From NCBI GenBank assembly GCA_947383275.1, contig CANDCW010000052.1, positions 1 through 18,986 on the forward strand: a stretch of 18,986 nucleotides of DNA, in the 5' to 3' direction. Under the pieces are notes generated by a model. The model saw only the letters and a program-made list of their open reading frames with translations. It was not told the DNA's origin and did not search any database. Each line of letters opens with the position of its first letter. Position 1 is the stretch's first letter. The position numbers and the translations under genes are program-made. This document shows positions 13,749 through 18,986 of this stretch, piece by piece. This DNA comes from an uncultured Bacillota bacterium (GTDB lineage: Bacteria > Bacillota > Clostridia > Oscillospirales > Oscillospiraceae).

Positions 13749-15143
13749 TTACAGCTCCTCGCACAGCAGCACTTCCTTCGTCCGCTCAAACTCATCGTAC
13801 CGAAACCCCCGGCCGGCCGTCTCCAGCTCGCCCACCTGGTTGTCATAGGGATCGGCCCGCCAGTGGGCCTTCTCCACGGTGAAGGGAGCCTGAAACTGCC
13901 GGTTGGCCACCATGCGGTAGGGGTCCAGGCTGCCAAAGTAGAACCTTCTCCGCTCCTCGTTCCCCGCCCGGACGGCGGCGGTACCGTAAGAGGGATCGGC
14001 ATAGAGCCAGCCGCAGGAGGGAACATAGAACTGGGCCCAGTCGTGGCCGCCGCAAAAGTCGGGTTCGGCCGTCAGGCCGCTCTGCCACCTGGCAGGGATC
14101 CCGGCGCACCGGCACAGGGTGATGAACAACAGCGCAAAGACGCCGCAGTCGCCGGTAAAGCTGCGGGCGCAGTTCTCGGCAATGTTCTCCAGGCCGAAGT
14201 AAGCGGGCATAAAGGTGTATTTCATGTTCAGCGTAATAAAGTCGTAAATGCTGCGGGCTTTTTCCAGCGGGTCTTGCTTTCCCAGCGTCAGCTCCGCCGC
14301 CAGCGCCCGCAGATAGGGGGAAAAGACGATGTGGGGAGCCTCCTCCCGCAGGAAGGGAAGCAGCTCCTCCAGGCCGGGCGGCAGAACCGTGCCGGACACG
14401 GTCAGGTCATGGAACTTTGCCGTGTGGATGTAGGAATAGGTCACAGTGAACAGGGGGTTTTCCTGCCACTTCCCCTCCCAACAGACGGTGCGCTGGAGGG
14501 CGTCCTCCGGAGCCACAATGCCATCGGGATAGAGCTTTTCAATCTGAATCTCGCTCTGCTGCTCACAAGCGGCCGGAACGGGCAGATGGGCCCGCAGGAA
14601 CATGCCCGGCTCAAAGAGCTCATCCCTGAGCCGCACGGTGGCCCGGATGCGGATGCGGTTAGATAGGCTCCCCCGCTCCATCATCAGCCGGGTGCACCGC
14701 TCCAGCCGGTCCTCCTTGCCGCCGGCTCCGGCCGCGCTCTCCACCCCCCGGAGCTCCACCCCCGCCCGGCGGGCAAAGGCGTGCTCCGCCTTACACATAG
14801 TCTCAAAAAACCGGGCGAAATAGCGGGGCTGGCCGTCCAGGTAAATCCAACCGATCCTGCCGTCGTCCACCCGCTGGTCAAACTCTTCCTGGGTAAAATC
14901 CGGAATGTGGCTCCGGACCCGAGCCATGGCCTGCTCCCGGGTGTAGGGGTAATCCGGGGGCGTGCGCAGCATCATCTCCCGCTGGGCGGTCATACAATCC
15001 CGCAGGCCCCGGGGGACGTTGTCCCGGGCCAGCCGGCTGTCGATCAGGCGGATAGCCCCCTCAAAATCCCCATAGAGCTTTCGGCGCAGGATATCCTCAG
15101 GCAGACCCACATTCAGGCTGCGGAATGTCTCGTTGATGTCCAT
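13749..15143 (-). CDS. Transglutaminase-like (papain-fold) cysteine hydrolase
   Basis: 464 residues without signal peptide or membrane segment, so cytoplasmic. The C-terminal part is a transglutaminase-like core: SFTGDCGVFALLFITLCRCAGIPAR (C333), GGHDWAQFYVPSCGWLYADPSYG (H367, D383), i.e. the Cys-His-Asp triad is complete. The first ~300 residues have no domain I recognise; 205-300 looks like a beta-rich segment leading into the core. Bacterial members of this fold are usually peptidases or amidases rather than cross-linkers. The start is ATG 15143 with AAGGAG seven bases upstream. It stands 66 bases before pepV, with the dipeptide epimerase after that, so a role in trimming murein-type peptides is attractive but unproven. 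I see no clear promoter of its own; expression may depend on read-through from the DUF819 gene. Confidence 0.87.
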   Translation of the reverse strand: MDINETFRSLNVGLPEDILRRKLYGDFEGAIRLIDSRLARDNVPRGLRDCMTAQREMMLRTPPDYPYTREQAMARVRSHIPDFTQEEFDQRVDDGRIGWIYLDGQPRYFARFFETMCKAEHAFARRAGVELRGVESAAGAGGKEDRLERCTRLMMERGSLSNRIRIRATVRLRDELFEPGMFLRAHLPVPAACEQQSEIQIEKLYPDGIVAPEDALQRTVCWEGKWQENPLFTVTYSYIHTAKFHDLTVSGTVLPPGLEELLPFLREEAPHIVFSPYLRALAAELTLGKQDPLEKARSIYDFITLNMKYTFMPAYFGLENIAENCARSFTGDCGVFALLFITLCRCAGIPARWQSGLTAEPDFCGGHDWAQFYVPSCGWLYADPSYGTAAVRAGNEERRRFYFGSLDPYRMVANRQFQAPFTVEKAHWRADPYDNQVGELETAGRGFRYDEFERTKEVLLCEEL

Positions 15144-15190
15144 ATTATGTCTCCTTCCCCACTTATTTCATGCTCCAGAGGCAAAAGGAA

Positions 15191-15219
15191 CCCCGCCCCC
15201 ACCGGGGCGGGGCCCTTTT
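15191..15219 (-). terminator. GC-rich terminator hairpin after the DUF819 gene
   Basis: Arms ccccgcccc (15191-15199) and ggggcgggg (15204-15212) form a 9-bp stem with a 4-base loop; further pairing of ccctttt (15213-15219) with aaaagg (15183-15188) extends it with a small bulge. On the minus strand the stem is followed by TTCCTTTTG, a moderate U tract. It lies 31 bases past the DUF819 stop and before the transglutaminase-like gene, so it separates or attenuates the two parts of the cluster. Confidence 0.75.
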
Positions 15220-15249
15220 AGAAGAACATTGGAATAGTGATCGCGCCGG

Positions 15250-16446
15250 CTACGCCAGCACCTGGAGAATCCAGCCCATTCCCATACCCATAAAGTTTCC
15301 GACGGCTGCGCCAAGGACGCCCATCAGCACACCAATGCCGGCGAAGGAGTCGTTATAGGCACAAGCAATAATGGGGGCGGAGGCGGAACCGCCGATGTTG
15401 GCCACCGAAGCCGTGGACACCATGCACAGGTCCCAGTGGAAAATCTTGGATAGGACAAACATAAGTACCACATGGACGATCAAAATCAGGAAGCCGTAGA
15501 GCACCCACATGGGGGCGTCGATTAGGGCGTTCAGCGGAGCCTGGGAGGCCAGCATTGCCACTACAGCGTACAGCAGGACGCTGGACAGCTCCTCAATGGC
15601 GGGCAGCTTGCCTAAGGGGGTCATGGCGCAGATCAGGCCCAGAACGGTGACAAACACGGTGGTGCAGGTGCCCTTGTCGAACATGGCCAGGCCGACCGCT
15701 TTGAACCCGTCGTTCATGGCGATGCCCACCTTCTGAGACAGGGCAGAAACAATGAGGGCCAGACCGATGAGGAACACCCAGTCAGCGCCGGTCGCGTGCT
15801 TCTTCTCCTGGGCCACCTCGGCATTGGCGGCGGCGGCCAGGGCGTCCAGCTTGGAGGTATCGGCCTTAGTGGCCTTGTTCCACTTGCCGGAGTGCTTCAC
15901 CATCAGTAACAGCAGGGCAATCCACACGGAGTAGCACACGGTATCCAGGGCCAGGGCGCAGCCATAGGCGCCTTCGTCCATGAACGCCTCAAAGGTCCGC
16001 TCCATAGCGGCCATGTTGGCGGAGCCGCCCACCCAGGAAGCGTACAGCGCGGCGGTAGCGGCCCAGGTCTTTTCGCCGCCGCCCATGGCACCCTTCAGGA
16101 TGGGGTAGAAAATGATAAAGCCGATGGCCAGGGTAACCGAGCAGCCTAGGAAAATGGCAATCAGCCGTCCGCCCAGCTTGGCGATCTTTTTAAAGTCGCA
16201 GCGCAACAGCATGACGAAGATCATGGCGTACAGCAGATTGTTCTTCAGCACGCTGTAGGCGGCGCTGACACCCTCGGAATTGAACATGCCGGCGGTACAG
16301 CAGATCATGCCAATGAGGTAAATCCACACCAGAGGGGGCATAACGTTAAAAATCTTCCACTTGGCATACTTCTGCAGGGCCAACAGACCACCGGACAGAA
16401 ACATCAAAAATGCGATGTAAGTAAAACCATTTTCGATTACGAACAC
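15250..16446 (-). CDS. DUF819 family integral membrane protein (putative transporter)
   Basis: 398 residues with about 11-12 hydrophobic segments spread along the chain and one charged, Ala-rich cytoplasmic loop (about 184-220). Two related glycine motifs, GGSAN (140-144) and GGSAS (352-356), sit in equivalent positions of the two halves, which suggests an internal duplication as in secondary transporters. This fits the DUF819 (YjcL-like) family. No substrate is established that I can cite. The start is GTG 16446, with AAGGAG eight bases upstream (inside 16447-16465); no nearer ATG fits the N terminus. It follows the DUF3870 gene by 22 bases and ends at a terminator. Lying between alanine dehydrogenase and dipeptide-degrading enzymes, it is a candidate for uptake or export of an amino acid or small peptide. 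Confidence 0.9.
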   Translation of the reverse strand: MFVIENGFTYIAFLMFLSGGLLALQKYAKWKIFNVMPPLVWIYLIGMICCTAGMFNSEGVSAAYSVLKNNLLYAMIFVMLLRCDFKKIAKLGGRLIAIFLGCSVTLAIGFIIFYPILKGAMGGGEKTWAATAALYASWVGGSANMAAMERTFEAFMDEGAYGCALALDTVCYSVWIALLLLMVKHSGKWNKATKADTSKLDALAAAANAEVAQEKKHATGADWVFLIGLALIVSALSQKVGIAMNDGFKAVGLAMFDKGTCTTVFVTVLGLICAMTPLGKLPAIEELSSVLLYAVVAMLASQAPLNALIDAPMWVLYGFLILIVHVVLMFVLSKIFHWDLCMVSTASVANIGGSASAPIIACAYNDSFAGIGVLMGVLGAAVGNFMGMGMGWILQVLA

Positions 16447-16468
16447 AAAAATCTCTCCTTTTTATCAC

Positions 16469-16858
16469 TCACTTATGATCGTTCAGGTGCCTAATTTCCG
16501 GGCAGCAGCCTCCTCTCCGCATAGCCCGGTAACGCTTAAGGGCGTCCCGGTAGGATACCAGCACCGCCCGGCGGGACGAACCGCCGTACCGGCGCTCCAG
16601 CACCTCCTCCAGCCAGGTATCGGCGGAAGGGAAGTGCTGACCAACAAAGAGCTTCTTCAGAAACTTCTCTGTAAGGTCCAACGTATGGGTGCAGCTGAAA
16701 TCCAGTACCTGCTCGGTCTGCTCATCCACCTCGAAAGCCAGATAGAAGGAACCATATATTTTGGTGATGGCATTGTCGGCGTTGGTCCGGGACTCTCCAA
16801 TTACAAAATAGGTCCGGGTGCCCGCGCCGCTGTCGGACTCCGGTCTGCATTCATTCAT
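16469..16858 (-). CDS. DUF3870 family protein, function unknown
   Basis: 129-residue soluble protein. The part TYFVIGESRTNADNAITKIYG (16-36), then FYLAFEVDEQTEQVLDFSCTHTLDLTEKFLKKLFVG, fits the DUF3870 family as I know it; no biochemical function is known to me. The start ATG 16858 has GAGGAGG five bases upstream, inside the end of ald, and the gene follows the ald stop by ten bases, so ald, this gene and DUF819 form a tight operon. A second in-frame ATG does not exist close by. A regulator or accessory factor for the transporter or dehydrogenase is possible from context only. The C terminus has a Cys pair (GGCCPEIRH) that I cannot interpret. Confidence 0.82.
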   Translation of the reverse strand: MNECRPESDSGAGTRTYFVIGESRTNADNAITKIYGSFYLAFEVDEQTEQVLDFSCTHTLDLTEKFLKKLFVGQHFPSADTWLEEVLERRYGGSSRRAVLVSYRDALKRYRAMRRGGCCPEIRHLNDHK

Positions 16859-16868
16859 GGCAGCCTCC

Positions 16869-17978
16869 TCAAATCAGGCTGGCGGGATCTGTATACTCCA
16901 GATTCAGCGCCTCAGCCACGCCTGGGAAGGTACACTTGCCCTTGCAGCAGTTCAGCCCGGCCAGCAGCCCCTTGTCCGCGCCGCAGGCGGCAATCCCCCG
17001 GGCGGCAAGCTCCAGGCCGTAGGGCAGGGTGGCGTTGCCCAGGGCCAAGGTTGACGTGCGGGCCACCGCCCCGGGCATATTGGCCACGCAGTAGTGGACG
17101 ATACCGTCCACAATGTAGATTGGGTCATCGTGGGTGGTGGCGCGGGTCGTCTCCACACAGCCGCCCTGATCCACCGCCACGTCCACCACCACCGCACCGG
17201 GCTTCATCAGCGCCAGGTCCTCCTTCAGCAGCAGCTTGGGGGCCGCGCGGCCGGGCAGCAGCACACAGCCGACAACCAGATCAGCCTGGGCAACGGCCTT
17301 CCGGATGTTATCTCGGGTGGAGTACAAGGTGGTGATCCGCTTGTCAAAGATGTCGTCCAGATAAGCCAGCCGGCGCAGATCCACGTCCACCACAGTGACG
17401 TTGGCCCCCATTCCCACGGCAACCTTGCAAGCGTTTGCGCCCACGTTTCCGCCGCCCAGGATCACGACATTCCCTCTCTCCACGCCGGGCACGCCAGCCA
17501 GTAGCACGCCCCGCCCGCCGTATGTCTTTTCCAGATACTTGGCCCCTTCTTGAATGGCCATGCGGCCGGCAATCTCGCTCATGGGGGCCAGGCAGGGCAG
17601 CCCGCCTTCCCGGCCCACAATGGTCTCATAGGCCACGGCGTCCACCTTGGCATTCAGCAGGGCCTTTGTCAGCGGCCCATCGGCGGCCAGATGGAGATAG
17701 GTATACAGAAGCATTCCCTCCCGGAAATACTGGTACTCGCACGCGACAGGCTCCTTCACCTTGACGATCATTCCGGCCTTGGCCCACACGTCCGCAGGCC
17801 CGGCCTCCATTTGAGCCCCGGCGTCCACATACTCCTGATCGGTGAAGCCGGAACCCAGCCCGGCCCCCCGCTCCACCAGCACCGTATGCCCTGCCCGGAC
17901 ATAGGCGCCGACCGCGCCAGGGGTAAGCCCAACCCGAAATTCGTTGTTCTTAATCTCCTTCGGCAATCCGATAATCAT
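16869..17978 (-). CDS. ald: Alanine dehydrogenase
   Basis: NAD-dependent interconversion of L-alanine with pyruvate and ammonia. It has 369 residues, matching the family (about 370). Seen: N-terminal MIIGLPKEIKNNEFRVGLTP with substrate-binding R15, VKVKEP with K75, YLHLAA with catalytic H96, the Rossmann loop LGGGNVGANA (174-183), D198 for the NAD ribose (VVDVDLRRL), and VVVDVAVDQGG with the second catalytic aspartate. The SEIAGRMAIQ block is also typical. Near the C terminus NCCKGKC places three cysteines where other members usually have none. The start ATG 17978 has a GAGGG-type site about nine bases upstream. The gene is first in an operon with DUF3870 and DUF819, behind its own promoter and a roughly 200-base leader with a terminator-like hairpin, which implies control by premature termination. 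Confidence 0.96.
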   Translation of the reverse strand: MIIGLPKEIKNNEFRVGLTPGAVGAYVRAGHTVLVERGAGLGSGFTDQEYVDAGAQMEAGPADVWAKAGMIVKVKEPVACEYQYFREGMLLYTYLHLAADGPLTKALLNAKVDAVAYETIVGREGGLPCLAPMSEIAGRMAIQEGAKYLEKTYGGRGVLLAGVPGVERGNVVILGGGNVGANACKVAVGMGANVTVVDVDLRRLAYLDDIFDKRITTLYSTRDNIRKAVAQADLVVGCVLLPGRAAPKLLLKEDLALMKPGAVVVDVAVDQGGCVETTRATTHDDPIYIVDGIVHYCVANMPGAVARTSTLALGNATLPYGLELAARGIAACGADKGLLAGLNCCKGKCTFPGVAEALNLEYTDPASLI

Positions 17979-18036
17979 GGCAAAACGCCCTCTTTCCAGC
18001 CTGAGCCCACCGGGGCCGACTTTTTAAAATAACTAA

Positions 18037-18105
18037 AAACCCAGCAGAAACAAGCAGCAATTCGTGGAAGGTACGACCACATTGCCGTTTATTTCTGCTG
18101 GGTTT
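18037..18105 (-). terminator. 14-bp perfect hairpin with T tract in the ald leader
   Basis: Arms aaacccagcagaaa (18037-18050) and tttctgctgggttt (18092-18105) are exact complements. Inside the loop, gcaat/attgc and gtgg/ccac extend the structure. On the minus strand the stem is followed by TTAGTTATTTT, as in intrinsic terminators. Because it lies after a strong promoter and before ald it would cause premature termination; if the promoter is inactive it would instead end dat transcription. Confidence 0.75.
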
Positions 18106-18157
18106 CAGTCACGGTAATGAATGCGATTACACCGCATCGAGTGATTTGAAGCAGCAA
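18089..18157 (-). CDS. Possible 22-codon leader peptide upstream of ald
   Basis: A TTG at 18157 has AGAGGA (18163-18168) five bases upstream and opens a 22-residue frame that ends in TAA at 18089, exactly after the 5' arm of the leader terminator stem. It starts with three Leu codons and ends TETQQK; it holds only one Ala codon. A ribosome reaching the stop would cover the 5' arm and prevent the terminator. The frame is short and could be chance. Confidence 0.25.
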   Translation of the reverse strand: MLLQITRCGVIAFITVTETQQK

Positions 18158-18189
18158 ATATGTCCTCTGAGTTCTATGAGGATAAACAT

Positions 18190-18218
18190 AATATACAAAA
18201 AATAAGCGTGGTTGTCAA
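18190..18218 (-). promoter_or_regulatory. Promoter of the ald operon
   Basis: Minus strand: perfect -35 TTGACA (18213-18218), a 17-base spacer and -10 TATATT (18190-18195), five of six matches to consensus. It lies in the AT-rich gap after the dat stop. The predicted start near 18183 leaves a leader of about 205 bases before ald. Confidence 0.85.
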
Positions 18219-18293
18219 GAGCAAATGGTGAGTTTATCCATTTTTGACAAATTGCACAATGAGTCTGCCCGAACTGCTTGCGGAGCGCCGGGC

Positions 18294-18986
18294 TTACCGC
18301 GAGGTTTCCCGCCGGAATTTGTCCAAATAGGCGTTCTGGAGCAGCTTGAGCCGCCTGGAGTCCCGCCCGCCCACAGGGATGCCGTCAATGGACTCCACCC
18401 GTATGCACAAGGCGCTGGAGCTGGTGACAATGGCCTCGTCAGCGTTCATCAGCTCCACCATGGAGAAGGGCTCCTCCCGAACGGGAATGCCGTTCTCCTT
18501 GGCCAAAGCCAGCAGATGCTTGCGGGTAATGCCGGGCAGAATCAGCTCGTCGGTGGGGGCGGTGCGGAGGATGCCGTCCTTCAGAATGGAGATGTTGCTG
18601 TGGGCGCACTCGGTCACCCGGCTGCCCCGGTGGAGCACCGCCTCGTCGCACCCGGCCTCCGCCGCCCGCTGATTGGCCAGCACGCTGGGAATCAGGTTCA
18701 GCGTTTTGATGTTGCACAGCTTAAAGCGGTTATCCTCCAGGGAGATGAGCTTGTAGGGCCTGTCCATGGACTTCATGGTGTGGGGCTTTACATAGGCCAT
18801 AAGGGTTGGCTCCACTCCAGCGCCGGGGAACACATGGTTCCGCGGCGCCACGCCTCGGGAGATTTGCCAGTACAAGAAGTGGACGGGGGAATCCTCCGCC
18901 GCGTCAATGACCTTTTGCAATTCCGACTTTACCTGCTCCCGCTCCATTTTGAAGGGAATCTCCAGCAGGCGCAGGCTGTTGTACAT
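18294..18986 (-). CDS. dat: D-amino-acid transaminase (class IV, PLP), 5' end outside window
   Basis: Transfers amino groups between D-alanine/2-oxoglutarate and pyruvate/D-glutamate, supplying D-amino acids for peptidoglycan or degrading them. Visible: 230 residues. The family normally has about 280, and the first residues seen (YNSLRLLEIPF) match an internal helix of these enzymes, so the ATG at the window edge is most likely an internal methionine and the true start lies outside. Seen: RGVAPRNH (44-51), the D-amino-acid transaminase form of the substrate-carboxylate motif; the PLP lysine K94 in LCNIKTLNLIPSVLANQ; VTECAHSNI with the cofactor-contacting glutamate; and LILPGITRKHLL, the phosphate-binding region. 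The RxH motif favours a D-amino-acid over a branched-chain transaminase. It is followed by the ald promoter. Confidence 0.92.
   Translation of the reverse strand: MYNSLRLLEIPFKMEREQVKSELQKVIDAAEDSPVHFLYWQISRGVAPRNHVFPGAGVEPTLMAYVKPHTMKSMDRPYKLISLEDNRFKLCNIKTLNLIPSVLANQRAAEAGCDEAVLHRGSRVTECAHSNISILKDGILRTAPTDELILPGITRKHLLALAKENGIPVREEPFSMVELMNADEAIVTSSSALCIRVESIDGIPVGGRDSRRLKLLQNAYLDKFRRETSR

Larger units (their letters stand above)
17979..18183 (-). ncRNA. Structured 5' leader of ald: candidate attenuator or riboswitch
   Basis: About 205 bases lie between the predicted transcription start (near 18183) and the ald ATG, with no family gene. On the minus strand the leader holds in order: hairpin ATTTG-ctgctt-CAAAT (18159-18144); hairpin ATGCG-gtgtaat-CGCAT (18137-18121), which overlaps an alternative pairing CGGTgTAAT with ATTACCG (18134-18112); then a 14-bp perfect stem (18105-18092 with 18050-18037) enclosing an inner stem, followed by TTAGTTATTTT. 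I do not recognise a known class: no T-box (GGGTGGNACC), glycine or THF signature. The design (promoter, compact hairpins, terminator, gene) is that of a transcription-attenuating leader. Fold energies were not computed. Confidence 0.5.

Noticed and set aside
15144..15249. Promoter for the transglutaminase-pepV-epimerase genes
   Set aside because: No acceptable -35/-10 pair is visible between the terminator and the start codon; only a weak TTGCCT-like element that overlaps the terminator tail.
18037..18105. CRISPR repeat or attachment site
   Set aside because: Only a single inverted repeat without spacing units, cas genes, integrase or tRNA nearby.
17979..18183. T-box or glycine riboswitch in the ald leader
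   Set aside because: The minus-strand segment TGTGGTCGTACC only loosely resembles the T-box core and lacks GGGTGGNACCGCG; no glycine-aptamer signature was seen.

Overview
The window is gene-dense, about 60% G+C, and every gene I can support lies on the minus strand, so genes are read from high to low coordinates. The families present (PepV dipeptidase, DUF819, DUF3870, a dgt-dnaG-rpoD block, strong AGGAGG-type ribosome binding sites, frequent TTG and GTG starts, hairpin-plus-T terminators) point to a high-G+C gut Clostridia, most likely Oscillospiraceae in the Flavonifractor/Oscillibacter/Intestinimonas range. That placement is inference from gene content, not from a marker-gene comparison.

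Reading 5'->3' on the minus strand, the window opens with the 3' part of a D-amino-acid transaminase gene (dat, cut by the window edge). A 315-base intergenic region follows, with a near-consensus promoter and a hairpin-rich leader ending in a terminator-like stem. Next come alanine dehydrogenase (ald), a DUF3870 protein and a DUF819 membrane protein, closed by a GC-rich hairpin. After that come a cytoplasmic transglutaminase-like cysteine hydrolase, a PepV-type dipeptidase and an L-Ala-D/L-Glu-type dipeptide epimerase, closed by a 19-bp perfect hairpin. Together these genes look like a route for murein-derived peptides and D/L-alanine: epimerise L-Ala-D-Glu, hydrolyse the dipeptide, then convert L-Ala and D-Ala to pyruvate.

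An extended -10 promoter then drives an F1Fo ATP synthase operon, atpB-E-F-A-G-D-C. It is not canonical. There is no separate delta gene (atpH). Instead the C-terminal domain of delta is fused in frame to the N terminus of alpha (584 aa), and the delta N-terminal domain is absent. The c subunit carries an N-terminal signal-peptide-like extension. A DUF2971 gene is attached 14 bases after atpC.

The last block is dgt-dnaG-rpoD, the replication-primase and housekeeping-sigma operon; dnaG and rpoD overlap by ATGA and rpoD runs off the window. No tRNA, rRNA, CRISPR array, insertion sequence or prophage gene was seen. The most interesting points are the delta-alpha fusion (with a possible internal alpha start), the signal-peptide c subunit, and the structured ald leader.
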